The position numbers and the translations under genes are program-made. From assembly GCA_030651695.1 (NCBI GenBank), contig JAUSCD010000015.1, positions 186,001 to 250,000 of the forward strand: a DNA stretch of 64,000 bases. The letters are read 5' to 3'. Below the pieces are notes generated by a model, which was not told the origin of the DNA, searched no databases, and saw only the letters and a list, made by a program, of their open reading frames with translations. Origin of the DNA: Pseudohongiella sp. (lineage in GTDB: Bacteria > Pseudomonadota > Gammaproteobacteria > Pseudomonadales > Pseudohongiellaceae). Positions 42,954-53,359 of this stretch are shown piece by piece (position 1 is the first letter of the stretch; the number at the start of each line of letters is the position of its first letter).

Positions 42954-44555
42954 TCAGGCATGCCGACGGAAGTCGGCAGGCCGCACACCACAAATGAACA
43001 GCGACACCATATAAATCAGCATGCCGCCAAAACAGACTGTTGCCATCATACCGGCACGATGCACTGTGCTCCATTCCAGCCACTGCTGCCAGTCGCCTGC
43101 AAACCAGACCAGAAACAGTGACATCAAGACATTAGCGATCAGCATCTGAATGACGAATCTTAGCCACCCCGGCTGAAAACGAAACACTCCACTTTTGATC
43201 AATCCCATCAACAGCAAACCCGCGTTCAGAAAAGCTGCCAGTGACGTCGCCAGCGCCAACCCGCTGTGCGCCATATCCAGCACAAATACCAGCAGGATAT
43301 TCAAGGCCATGTTGGCGACCATAGCGATAATGCCAATTCGCACGGGGGTTTTAGTATCCTGCCGCGCGTAATAACCCGGCGCAAATACCTTGATGGCCAT
43401 AAAAGCCACCAGGCCCAATGTATAGGCCTGCAGGCTCATGGTGACCTGAGTGACATCAAACACATCAAATTTATTATTCTGGAACAGCGTGATAATCATC
43501 GGTTGGGCAAGCAGCACCAGGGCCAGTGAAGCCGGGATTGCTATCAGCAGAATCAATCTGAGCGCCCAATCGAGCAGCGCTGCGAACTCATCCAATGAGC
43601 GCTCGGCGTGACGGCGGGACAGACTGGGCAACACTACTGTGGCAATGGCGACTGCAAAAATACCCAACGGCAAGTCCATCAGACGTTCTGAAAAATACAG
43701 CCAGGAAACGCTGCCCGATACCAGGAAGGAGGCAATAACGGTATCAAACAACAGATTAATCTGACTGACAGACACACCGAACAATGCCGGCACCATCAGA
43801 CGCAGAATACGGCTGACGCCTTCGTGGCCTTTGGTCAGCCGGGGCTTGGGCATCAGTTGCATTTTGACCAGAAATGGCAACTGAAACAGCAATTGGCTGA
43901 TGCCTGCAATCAGCACGCCCCAAGCCAGCGCAATCTCTGGTTGCGTAAAATACGGACTCAATAACAAGGCAGAAGCGATCAGTGAGAGATTGAGCAAGGC
44001 CGGCGTCAATGCCGGTATCGCAAATTTGTCATAACTGTTAAGGATCGCACCCGCAAATGCTGTCATGGAGATCAGAAACAGGTAGGGAAACGTGATGCGC
44101 AGCATGTCGACAAACATCTGGAACTTAACCGGATCGCTGGTAAAGCCATAAGCAATCGGATATGCCACCCAAGGCGCCGCTGCTACCACAAAGGCGCTGA
44201 TCAGTAACAACACAGTGCCAAGATAGCCTGCCACCACATTGATCAGTTCCTGCACCTGCGCCAGCGGGCGCTGACTGCGGTACTCGGATAACACAGGCAC
44301 AAATGCCTGGTTGAATGAGCCTTCGGCAAACAACCGACGCAGGAAGTTAGGAATTTTAAATGCGAGAAAAAAAGCGTCCGCGCCGTCACCAGGGCCAAAC
44401 ACGCGCGCAATCACCACGTCCCGAACCAATCCGAGGATGCGCGAGACAAATGTCATGCTGCTTGTGACTGCACTGGAGCGTAGCAACCCCTTTCTGGGAG
44501 TGGCTGGCCGTGGATCTGGTGACGTGCTGCTCAATATAAGGTCTCTTTCTCTCAC
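42954..44555 (-). CDS. murJ: Lipid II flippase MurJ
   Basis: The 533-residue protein has 13-14 membrane segments and the MurJ opening LLRSSAVTSSMTFVSRILGLVRDVVIARVFGPGDGADAFFLAFKIPNFLRRLFAEGSFNQAFVPV, including the essential arginines. It moves lipid II across the inner membrane for peptidoglycan synthesis. The start is taken as the GTG at 44555; a TTG ten codons in (SSTSPDP) is also possible. A TAGAAT -10-like box lies just upstream. In many gammaproteobacteria murJ adjoins rpsT; here an Nramp-like gene and dps stand between them. Confidence 0.93.
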   Translation of the reverse strand: MRERDLILSSTSPDPRPATPRKGLLRSSAVTSSMTFVSRILGLVRDVVIARVFGPGDGADAFFLAFKIPNFLRRLFAEGSFNQAFVPVLSEYRSQRPLAQVQELINVVAGYLGTVLLLISAFVVAAAPWVAYPIAYGFTSDPVKFQMFVDMLRITFPYLFLISMTAFAGAILNSYDKFAIPALTPALLNLSLIASALLLSPYFTQPEIALAWGVLIAGISQLLFQLPFLVKMQLMPKPRLTKGHEGVSRILRLMVPALFGVSVSQINLLFDTVIASFLVSGSVSWLYFSERLMDLPLGIFAVAIATVVLPSLSRRHAERSLDEFAALLDWALRLILLIAIPASLALVLLAQPMIITLFQNNKFDVFDVTQVTMSLQAYTLGLVAFMAIKVFAPGYYARQDTKTPVRIGIIAMVANMALNILLVFVLDMAHSGLALATSLAAFLNAGLLLMGLIKSGVFRFQPGWLRFVIQMLIANVLMSLFLVWFAGDWQQWLEWSTVHRAGMMATVCFGGMLIYMVSLFICGVRPADFRRHA

Positions 44556-44626
44556 TTCAGCATTCTATTATGCTGCGCAGTGCGCATTATGGACACCGAC
44601 GGGAAAAAAAACGAGAAAAGAACAAT

Positions 44627-45862
44627 ATGATGGACAAGACTCAACGAATAAACCGATGGCGGGCATTGGGCCCCGGACTGGTCATGGCTTCTGCTGCAGT
44701 AGGCGCTTCACATCTGGTCGCCTCAACGCAGTCAGGCGCTCTGTTTGGCTGGCAGTTGTTGTGGCTGATTGTACTGGTCAATATTCTGAAGTACCCGTTT
44801 TTCCGTTTTGGTGTGCAATACACGCTCTCCAGAAACGAAAGCCTGATTGAAGGTTATCAACGCAAAGGCAAGGGTTGGTTAGTAGCATTCACAGTGCTTA
44901 ATCTGATTGCTGCAGTAGTCAACACAGCCGGCGTTCTGCTGCTGACTGCCAGCTTGCTGCAATACTTTGTGCCGGGCAATCCGTCGCTGACAGTGTTGTG
45001 CGTGCTGTTGCTGGCAGTCTGCCTGACTATTCTGCTGGCAGGCCATTACCGGCTTCTGGACGGGCTGTCTCGCCTGCTAATGCTGACACTGACTGTCTGC
45101 ACATTCATTGCCTTGTTTATCGCCTGGCGCAATGGACCGATGGCACCAGCTGATTTTGTCAGCCCGTCACCCTGGCAGCTGTCCATGCTGGCGTTTATCG
45201 TAGCGACCATGGGTTGGATGCCTGTCCCCATTGAACTTTCGGCCATCAATTCTATGTGGCTGCGCTCCAAGCAGAAGCTGACTTCCGTATCTGCCTCAGA
45301 CGGATTGTTCGATTTTAATCTGGGTTACGCGGTGGCAGTTGTGCTGGCGGTTGCCTTTGTTTCGCTGGGCGCGTTGTTGCAGCATGGTACTGAGCAACCC
45401 ATTGCCATGGCAGGCGCTGCCTTTGCTCAGCAGTTGGTTGCCATGTACGCCGGCACCATCGGTGAATGGGCTCGCCTGTTCATCGCCTTTATCGCATTTA
45501 TGTGTATGTTTGGCACCACATTGGCAGTGCTGGATGGGTATGCACGCACCCTGAATGAGTCATTCCATCTGCTGCGCAACAAAGAAGGCGCACCCAAGCC
45601 CGGCGCGCTCACGGCGTGGACGCTGGTGCAGGCGTCATCAGGCATGGCCATTATTCTGTTTTTTCAGACCGCCCTGAGTCCGATGCTGACTTTCGCCATG
45701 ACACTGGCTTTTCTTACGACACCATTTTTTGCCTGGCTGAACTTCAGTCTGGTGCGGGGAATGGGTATTTCGAAAGGCATGAATGCACTTGCCTGGGTGG
45801 GGATGGTGTATCTGTCTGCTTTCAGCGTGTTGTATTTGCTCTGGTATCTGTTCTGGCGCTGA
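44627..45862 (+). CDS. Nramp-superfamily transporter relative lacking the metal-binding motifs
   Basis: The 411-residue protein has about eleven membrane helices and aligns with Nramp metal transporters through GPGLVMASAAVGASHLVASTQSGALFGWQLLW near residues 15-47. The DPGN motif of helix 1 is GASH (26-29) and the MPH motif of helix 6 is MPV (WMPVPIEL near 200). Both supply Mn/Fe ligands in true Nramps, so the substrate probably differs. The start is the ATG at 44627 with GAGAAAAG upstream. It is divergent from murJ and converges with dps. Confidence 0.8.
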   Translation: MMDKTQRINRWRALGPGLVMASAAVGASHLVASTQSGALFGWQLLWLIVLVNILKYPFFRFGVQYTLSRNESLIEGYQRKGKGWLVAFTVLNLIAAVVNTAGVLLLTASLLQYFVPGNPSLTVLCVLLLAVCLTILLAGHYRLLDGLSRLLMLTLTVCTFIALFIAWRNGPMAPADFVSPSPWQLSMLAFIVATMGWMPVPIELSAINSMWLRSKQKLTSVSASDGLFDFNLGYAVAVVLAVAFVSLGALLQHGTEQPIAMAGAAFAQQLVAMYAGTIGEWARLFIAFIAFMCMFGTTLAVLDGYARTLNESFHLLRNKEGAPKPGALTAWTLVQASSGMAIILFFQTALSPMLTFAMTLAFLTTPFFAWLNFSLVRGMGISKGMNALAWVGMVYLSAFSVLYLLWYLFWR

Positions 45863-45896
45863 ACACGCAGCGCCAGAACCCATCACTCATGCAAAG

Positions 45897-46367
45897 TCAC
45901 TTATTTAACGCACGTAGCATCCATGCGGTTTTTTCATGAATGCGCATACGATCCGAAGCCAGCGAGGCCGTTGATTCATCATCGGCTGCCTGTGCCAGTT
46001 TGACGACTTCGCGGCAGGTTTTGACTATCTGCTCATGACCTTGAGTCAGAATATCCACCATCTTGCGGCCCTCCGGAATACCATCAACTTCTTTGATCGA
46101 ACTCAGGCGAGCAAATTCCTTATAGGTGCCCGGCGCTGGCACATCCAGTGTTCGTATACGCTCTGCCACTTCATCCACAGCCAGGGCCAACTCAGTGTAT
46201 TGCTCCTCGAACATCAGGTGAAGCTCGCGAAACTGCGGCCCTTCAACGTTCCAGTGGAAGTTGTGGGTCATCAGATACAGTGTGTAGGAATCAGCCAGCA
46301 GGCTCTTGAGTCCTTCTGCAATCTTGAGTCGGTCGTTTTCCTTGATACCAATATCGATTTTGCTCAT
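45897..46367 (-). CDS. dps: Dps-family ferritin-like DNA protection protein
   Basis: The 156-residue protein carries the Dps ferroxidase signature: H in [17 protein letters not shown] (near 30-46), and the D/E pair in [24 protein letters not shown] (near 51-74). Dps assembles as a dodecamer, oxidises Fe2+ with peroxide and protects DNA. The N terminus is short with few basic residues, so DNA binding may be weak. GGAGG precedes the ATG by five bases. It converges on the Nramp-like gene. Confidence 0.92.
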   Translation of the reverse strand: MSKIDIGIKENDRLKIAEGLKSLLADSYTLYLMTHNFHWNVEGPQFRELHLMFEEQYTELALAVDEVAERIRTLDVPAPGTYKEFARLSSIKEVDGIPEGRKMVDILTQGHEQIVKTCREVVKLAQAADDESTASLASDRMRIHEKTAWMLRALNK

Positions 46368-46613
46368 AGACTCCTCCAACAGAGTTTAACATCGGGAATA
46401 CTGAGTTTAGCGTCAGTCCGGCTATTTTTGGTTCACCTGTTTTCAGCTTAACACAGGAAAACTGACTGTTCAGTCTCACATTCCGGTAAGATAGCCCGCT
46501 CAGGCAAACTATCTGAAATTGCAGCCGACTCAGCCTTGACAAAAAAGCTGATTGTCGGCATAGTACCGCGTCTCAAAATTCGCCACACGTTGACAGTATC
46601 GAAGGAGCATCAG

Positions 46614-46883
46614 TTGGCCAACACTGCACAAGCACGTAAACGCGCGCGTCAAAATGAAACCGCACGCCGCCATAACGCCAGTTTCCGTTCCATGGTTCGC
46701 ACCTACATCAAAAAAGTAGTGTCTGCGATCCAGGAAGGCAACTATGACAACGCAACCGCTGCTTACCAGCGCGCTGTGCCTGTTATCGACCGCATGGCTG
46801 ACAAAGGCATTATTCATAAAAATAAGGCTGCTCGTCACAAGAGCCGCCTGAATACTGCCATTCTTGCTCTGAAAGCAGCCTGA
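46614..46883 (+). CDS. rpsT: 30S ribosomal protein S20
   Basis: The 89-residue basic protein begins (M)[29 protein letters not shown], the conserved S20 start. The start codon is TTG, with GGAG six bases upstream; no ATG is available at the conserved position. E. coli rpsT also uses UUG, which is part of its translational autoregulation. A bidirectional terminator follows 63 bases after the stop. Confidence 0.96.
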   Translation: MANTAQARKRARQNETARRHNASFRSMVRTYIKKVVSAIQEGNYDNATAAYQRAVPVIDRMADKGIIHKNKAARHKSRLNTAILALKAA

Positions 46884-46946
46884 TATTCGCTTGGGGCGAT
46901 AAGCCCCGACTGAGATCACAGGTTCAAAGCTTAAAAAGGCATAAAG

Positions 46947-46973
46947 AAAAGGCCGCTATCAAGCGGCCTTTTT
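46947..46973. terminator. Bidirectional terminator between rpsT and proB
   Basis: The stem AAAAGGCCGCT/AGCGGCCTTTT has a four-base loop ATCA, with T5 on the + strand and T4 plus TTT on the - strand. It can end both rpsT (+) and proB (-) transcripts. Confidence 0.93.
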
Positions 46974-46999
46974 GTCGTTGCTGATTTTTTGCACACGCA

Positions 47000-48142
47000 C
47001 TATTCAGTCAGTACCAGATTGTCTCGATGGATAATTTCTTCATCGCCGGCATAACCCAGAATTCCTTCTATCATCTTGCTCGGCTGGCGTATCAGAAGTT
47101 CTGCCTCGCTGCTGTCGTAGTTGACCAGACCGCGGGCAATTTCTTGACCCTGCTCGTCTTTACAGACCACCACATCTCCGCGATCAAACGGACCTTTCAC
47201 ACCAATCACACCAACGGGCAGCAGACTGCGGCCGGATTCGCGCAATACTTTTGCCGCACCCGCATCCAGAGTCAACTGACCTTTAGCCTTCAACTGACCA
47301 GCCAACCACTGCTTCCTGGCCGCCATAGGCTGCTTCTCTGGCAACAGACGTGTGCCAATGGACTCGCCCTGTGAGAGACGTATCAACACATCCGGCTCGC
47401 GACCATTGGCAATGATAGTACGGGCACCAGAGCGCGCCGCCAGACGAGCGGCAGTTATCTTGGTAATCATACCGCCGCGCCCCAGACTGCCGCTGCCGCC
47501 GGCCATTTTAAGTAGACGGCTGTCTTCAGCCATGGCTTCGGATATCAGCGGAGCATCAGGATTGGAGCGCGGATCCACTTCATGCAGACCTTTCTGATCG
47601 GTCAGAATAACCAGCGTATCGGCACCCAGAAGATTTGCCACCAGAGCGCCCAGGGTATCGTTGTCACCAAAACAAAGCTCAGCTGTCGCGACGGTATCAT
47701 TCTCATTGATCACCGGCACAACCTGCATGGAAACCAATCCTGCCAGAGTACTGCGCGCATTAAGGTAACGACGCCGGCTGGAAAGATCATCATGTGTCAG
47801 TAGCACCTGCGCTGTGTGCACACCGTATTGTTTGAAGCTGGTTTCGTAGGTCTGAATCAGGCCCATCTGGCCGACAGCTGCGGCCGCCTGTTGCAGATGA
47901 ATTTCGCGCGGACGCTTTTTCAAGCCAAGGCGAGCCACACCCTCGGCAACCGCCCCTGAAGACACCAGCACCACTTCAATGCCATTGCGCTGCAGAGTCA
48001 CCAACTGCCTGACCCAGTTTTCCATGGCCTCACGATCAAGACCGGTACCATTGTTGGTTATCAGGGAACTGCCAATTTTGATAACCCAGCGACTCTTGGT
48101 GGCCGCTCGCTGCGGCAGCGTATTCTCTTTCTGTTTGCTCAT
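47000..48142 (-). CDS. proB: Glutamate 5-kinase ProB
   Basis: The 380-residue enzyme phosphorylates glutamate in proline synthesis. It has the amino-acid kinase domain ([64 protein letters not shown]) and a C-terminal PUA domain (about 290-375, [20 protein letters not shown]). It follows obgE on the minus strand after 32 bases, the common gammaproteobacterial order. Confidence 0.95.
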   Translation of the reverse strand: MSKQKENTLPQRAATKSRWVIKIGSSLITNNGTGLDREAMENWVRQLVTLQRNGIEVVLVSSGAVAEGVARLGLKKRPREIHLQQAAAAVGQMGLIQTYETSFKQYGVHTAQVLLTHDDLSSRRRYLNARSTLAGLVSMQVVPVINENDTVATAELCFGDNDTLGALVANLLGADTLVILTDQKGLHEVDPRSNPDAPLISEAMAEDSRLLKMAGGSGSLGRGGMITKITAARLAARSGARTIIANGREPDVLIRLSQGESIGTRLLPEKQPMAARKQWLAGQLKAKGQLTLDAGAAKVLRESGRSLLPVGVIGVKGPFDRGDVVVCKDEQGQEIARGLVNYDSSEAELLIRQPSKMIEGILGYAGDEEIIHRDNLVLTE

Positions 48143-48174
48143 GGTTGGCGTCTTGAAATAAGCGTTTGGTTTAC

Positions 48175-49394
<1,220 letters not shown>

Positions 49395-49472
49395 ATTTTT
49401 TGATTCGTTGCGCCGCTTTGCACGTATACCGGCAAGACTAACCCGGCATCGGCGTTGTAGCGCAGGACTCGC

Positions 49473-49730
49473 TCAAGCAGTCACAATGCTGACGTACTTG
49501 CGATTGTTTGCACCTTTAACCTCAAACAATACTTTGCCTTCCGCTGTAGCAAACAGAGTATGGTCTTTGCCCATGCCCACGTTTTTGCCAGCGTGAAAGC
49601 GCGTGCCGCGCTGACGAATAATAATATTGCCTGCCAGAACCTGCTCACCGCCGAACTTCTTGACACCAAGACGTTTGGCTATCGAGTCACGACCGTTACT
49701 GGTACTACCGCCTGCTTTTTTATGTGCCAT
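49473..49730 (-). CDS. rpmA: 50S ribosomal protein L27
   Basis: The 85-residue protein has the standard L27 sequence ([57 protein letters not shown]). Its N-terminal tail reaches the peptidyl transferase centre. No N-terminal cleavage extension is present. It follows rplU by 23 bases. Confidence 0.97.
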   Translation of the reverse strand: MAHKKAGGSTSNGRDSIAKRLGVKKFGGEQVLAGNIIIRQRGTRFHAGKNVGMGKDHTLFATAEGKVLFEVKGANNRKYVSIVTA

Positions 49731-49753
49731 TTTCTATTTGCTCCCAGCCTGAA

Positions 49754-50065
49754 TCAGGCTTTGATACCAGTAATACGAACTTCAGTAAACCACTGACGGT
49801 GGCCCTGGCGCTTACGGTAATGCTTACGACGGTTGAATTTGATGATGGTGATCTTCTTGGCGCGACCCTGAGCAATTACCTCAGCAGTCACAGAGCTACC
49901 CTCAACATAAGGAGCGCCGATCTTGACTGATTCGCCTTCACCTACCATCAGCACGTTGTCAAAATTGATCTGCCCACCGATGGAAACTTCAATCTTTTCC
50001 AACTTCAGCGTCTCGCCTTCAACAACACGGTGCTGCTTGCCACCACTTTCAATAACCGCGTACAT
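49754..50065 (-). CDS. rplU: 50S ribosomal protein L21
   Basis: The 103-residue protein has the typical L21 sequence ([50 protein letters not shown]). GGAG lies six bases before the ATG. It is the first gene of rplU-rpmA and is divergent from ispB. Confidence 0.97.
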   Translation of the reverse strand: MYAVIESGGKQHRVVEGETLKLEKIEVSIGGQINFDNVLMVGEGESVKIGAPYVEGSSVTAEVIAQGRAKKITIIKFNRRKHYRKRQGHRQWFTEVRITGIKA

Positions 50066-50217
50066 ATGAAACTCCAGTATTAGGGAACGTCAGCCCCGGC
50101 TCCCATGAACCGCGCAGTCGCATGAAACTGAAAAGTTGCATGTAACTGGCTGATTGGTAACCTTTGATTCTCAGCCCGCCGGTCAAATCCGACGCGCTAT
50201 AAGCTTTAAGGGCGGGC

Positions 50218-50246
50218 ATTTTACGAGAAGCGTGGCTTACAGGCAA
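50218..50246 (-). promoter_or_regulatory. Promoter of rplU-rpmA
   Basis: On the minus strand TTGCCT (50241-50246) and TAAAAT (50218-50223) are separated by 17 bases, close to sigma-70 consensus. The leader to the rplU ATG would be about 145 bases. It contains no ORF and may hold regulatory structure, but none is recognised. Confidence 0.75.
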
Positions 50247-50269
50247 GCACTTATCAATGATTTATCGTC

Positions 50270-50298
50270 TTGACAGCCAGCGCCCGCCCCCCTAGCAT
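50270..50298 (+). promoter_or_regulatory. Promoter of ispB
   Basis: A perfect TTGACA (50270-50275) and TAGCAT (50293-50298) are separated by 17 bases; the leader would be about 40 bases to the ATG at 50344. The -35 regions of ispB and rplU lie back to back, 23 bases apart. Confidence 0.75.
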
Positions 50299-50343
50299 TG
50301 CCGGCGCATCAATTCTCAAGCGTACGCGAGCCACGGCCTACCC

Positions 50344-51309
50344 ATGCACAAGAATATCCGCGCTGCAGTCGCAACCGATTTTGAGGCTGTAAATGCGTTC
50401 ATTGTTGAACAATTGCACTCAAATGTTGGCCTGGTAGAGAGCATCGGCCACTACATTACGGAGGCCGGCGGCAAACGCATGCGTCCGGTTCTGGTGTTGC
50501 TGGGGGCAAGAAGTTGCGGCGCCACCGGCGATGCAGCGGTCAAGCTGGCAGCAGTTATCGAGTTTATACATACTGCCACCCTGTTGCACGATGATGTTGT
50601 GGACATGTCATCCATGCGTCGCGGACGACCCACCGCCAACGAACAGTGGAATAACCCATCCAGTGTATTGGTCGGCGACTTCATTTATTCACGCGCATTT
50701 CAGATTCTGGTCAGCATAGGCCATATCGGCATCATGCAGGTTATAGCTGACACCACCAATACCATTGCCGAAGGCGAAGTATTGCAGCTGCTGAACAAAC
50801 ACCGCGTTGACACCACCGAAGCCGACTACATGCGTGTCATCAACGACAAGACCGCTGTGCTCTTTGAAGCTGCAGCCTATTGCGGCGCCATGATTGCCAA
50901 TGCTGACGAGCCCACACAACAGGCATTGAAAGCAGCCGGGCGGCATATAGGATTAGCTTTCCAGCTGGTAGATGACGCCCTGGATTATGACGGCAGCGCC
51001 GACGAGCTGGGAAAAAACATTGGCGACGATCTGGCAGAGGGCAAGCCCACTTTGCCGCTGATCTACGCCCTGCAATATGCCTGCAGCGATGATCAGGATA
51101 TCATCCGCCAGAGCATTGTCACCGGGGGCACCGACCGTCTGTCCGACGTCGTGCGCATCGTGCATAGCTGTGGCGCTCTGGACTACACCCGCAAGCTGGC
51201 ACGTAAACATGCTGATTTGGCAGTGGAAAAAATCATGATGCTGCCAGACTCAAGCTACCGCACCGCCCTGCTGCAAATGAGCGAGCTCGCTGTAGCCCGC
51301 ATCAGCTGA
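50344..51309 (+). CDS. ispB: Octaprenyl diphosphate synthase IspB
   Basis: The 321-residue trans-prenyltransferase has the first Asp-rich motif LLHDDVVDMSSMRRGRPT and the second LAFQLVDDALDYDG, with GGKRMRPVLVLLGARS upstream. It makes the polyprenyl side chain of ubiquinone. Divergence from rplU is the usual gammaproteobacterial arrangement. Chain length (octa- or nona-) is not certain. Confidence 0.93.
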   Translation: MHKNIRAAVATDFEAVNAFIVEQLHSNVGLVESIGHYITEAGGKRMRPVLVLLGARSCGATGDAAVKLAAVIEFIHTATLLHDDVVDMSSMRRGRPTANEQWNNPSSVLVGDFIYSRAFQILVSIGHIGIMQVIADTTNTIAEGEVLQLLNKHRVDTTEADYMRVINDKTAVLFEAAAYCGAMIANADEPTQQALKAAGRHIGLAFQLVDDALDYDGSADELGKNIGDDLAEGKPTLPLIYALQYACSDDQDIIRQSIVTGGTDRLSDVVRIVHSCGALDYTRKLARKHADLAVEKIMMLPDSSYRTALLQMSELAVARIS

Positions 51310-51487
51310 CTCCGCTTACACTCAAGCCCCTCTTTTACTCTCCTATTTTTGCACTCAACTGCCCCGCTGAGTCTGAACAGCAACCAGCAGTCTAGAGTTT
51401 CGCCGCCAGCTGTGTTAAATCAGGTACGCGCATTCAAAAGCGCGACACTATAAAAGCCTGGATACGAATGAGAGGAGATACCGGCCA

Positions 51488-53359
51488 ATGCCCGCGATCA
51501 AACCCGTACTCGACACCGTTGCTGATATCGAAGCCTTCGAACAAATACCTCTGGAACGGCAGTTCCCTGCAAAAACTGCTCTCGAACTGATAGAACACAG
51601 TGCCAGGCTGTATGGTGATGATCCTGCGCTGGACTTCTTGCTCACGGGGCGGCGTGATGAAATCCCCCAAACGCTGAGCTTCAACGATTTGGCCCGGCTG
51701 ACACGCCAGACCGCCAACCTGTTGAGCAGCCTGGAACTGAAAGGTGACGAAGCCGTTTCCATTCTGCTGCCTATGCTGCCACAGTCGCACCCGCTAATTC
51801 TTGGCAGCCAGGTGGCCGGGTTGGCAAATCCGATCAATCCGTTGCTGGAACCGGGCCATATCGCTGAAATCATTCAGGCAGCCGACGCCCGCATTGTTGC
51901 GTGTCTGGCACCGTCCCCGCATAGCGATCTTTGGCAAAAGCTGCTTCAGATCCTGCCCGGGCTACCAAAAATCCATACTGTTCTGGCGGTTCATCAACCT
52001 GGCCTGACAGATCCGGCTGCCAGACTCGAGATTCCAGGCAGCCACGTTAACGTGATCGACTTTAATATAGCTCTGGCCAAACAAGAATCTGACAGGCTTA
52101 CTCATCCACGCGCACTGAAAGCTGATACTCTAGCCGCCTGTTTTCACACCGGGGGCACCACAGGAAAACCAAAAATAGCGCAGCTTACACATGGGAACAT
52201 GGCGTATCTGGGGCAATTGGCTCGTGTTCTGAACGCGCATATCGGCCGACAGACCGCTTTGTGCGGGTTACCGTTATTCCATATCTTTGGTGTCATCATT
52301 CTTGGCATTGGCGCATTCAGCTCGGGTAACAGAATTGTGCTGCTGACACCCGCCGGATTCCGGAACCCCGAAGTTATAAAAAACCTATGGCACCATGTCG
52401 CACGCTTTAGAGCCAACAGTTTTTCCGCTGTTCCTACAGTGTTGACTGCGCTGGCCCAAATCCCTGTCGGCGATGATGACATCAGCTGTCTGACACGCAT
52501 CAACTCCGGAGCGGCCCCGCTGTCGCCCGCCTTTGAAAAACGCTTTGAAGAGCGTTACCAGGTGATGGTCACCAATGGTTATGGCATGACTGAAACTACC
52601 TCGCTCATTACACGACCTCCCGAGGTTCAGCCGGCAGGCAGTGTAGGCCTGCGCCTTCCCTATTCGCAGATACGCATTGCGAAATTGGAAGGCAGCACTG
52701 TAATCGAGAATTGTGCCATCGGAAAAACCGGAGTCGTACTGGTAAAAGGCCCACAGATTTTTGCGGGTTACAAATCGGAAAGCGACAACGCGCAAGCCTG
52801 GGTCGAGGATGGCTGGTTTAATACCGGGGATCTGGGTTATATGGACAACGATGGGTTTTTATACCTGACGGGGCGGGCCAAAGACCTGATTATCCGCAGC
52901 GGCCACAATATTGATCCTGAGATAATTGAAGAACCCCTCAACAGACACCCTGATATCCTGAGCGCTATTGCTGTTGGCATGCCAGACCCTTATGCAGGCG
53001 AATTGCCCATGGCTTACGTTGTGTTGCGACCAGGCACGACTACAACGTCTGCTGAATTGCTGGCGTTCTGCGAAGCAGAAGTACCTGAACGCGCTGCCAT
53101 ACCTAAACGCATTGAGATTATTGCCAGCATGCCAATGACCGCGGTAGGAAAAATATTCCGGCCGTTGCTACGCGAGCAAATCAGCGCGAAGGTATTGCAG
53201 GAACATCTCAGGCAGCAAGGAATTGATGCCGAAATCATCTGCAGAACGGACAGCAAGCTCGGCATGACAGCCAGTATCAAACTGGCGGAAATCAGCGACC
53301 AGGCAACCGCAGCTGAGATACTGAGTCCCTACAATATTGTGGTCAATTACTTGAACTAA
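51488..53359 (+). CDS. Acyl-CoA synthetase, AMP-binding family
   Basis: The 623-residue protein has the adenylate-forming core: HTGGTTGKPKIAQLTHGN (near 219-236), NGYGMTETTSL (near 363), WFNTGDLGYMDNDGFLYLTGRAKDLIIRSGHNI (near 441-473), and the C-terminal lysine in PMTAVGKIFRPLLRE (near 555). It activates a carboxylic acid to its CoA ester. The sequence style is FadD-like, but the substrate is unknown. AGGAG lies ten bases before the ATG. The stop overlaps by four bases with the stop of the convergent lipoprotein gene. Confidence 0.9.
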   Translation: MPAIKPVLDTVADIEAFEQIPLERQFPAKTALELIEHSARLYGDDPALDFLLTGRRDEIPQTLSFNDLARLTRQTANLLSSLELKGDEAVSILLPMLPQSHPLILGSQVAGLANPINPLLEPGHIAEIIQAADARIVACLAPSPHSDLWQKLLQILPGLPKIHTVLAVHQPGLTDPAARLEIPGSHVNVIDFNIALAKQESDRLTHPRALKADTLAACFHTGGTTGKPKIAQLTHGNMAYLGQLARVLNAHIGRQTALCGLPLFHIFGVIILGIGAFSSGNRIVLLTPAGFRNPEVIKNLWHHVARFRANSFSAVPTVLTALAQIPVGDDDISCLTRINSGAAPLSPAFEKRFEERYQVMVTNGYGMTETTSLITRPPEVQPAGSVGLRLPYSQIRIAKLEGSTVIENCAIGKTGVVLVKGPQIFAGYKSESDNAQAWVEDGWFNTGDLGYMDNDGFLYLTGRAKDLIIRSGHNIDPEIIEEPLNRHPDILSAIAVGMPDPYAGELPMAYVVLRPGTTTTSAELLAFCEAEVPERAAIPKRIEIIASMPMTAVGKIFRPLLREQISAKVLQEHLRQQGIDAEIICRTDSKLGMTASIKLAEISDQATAAEILSPYNIVVNYLN

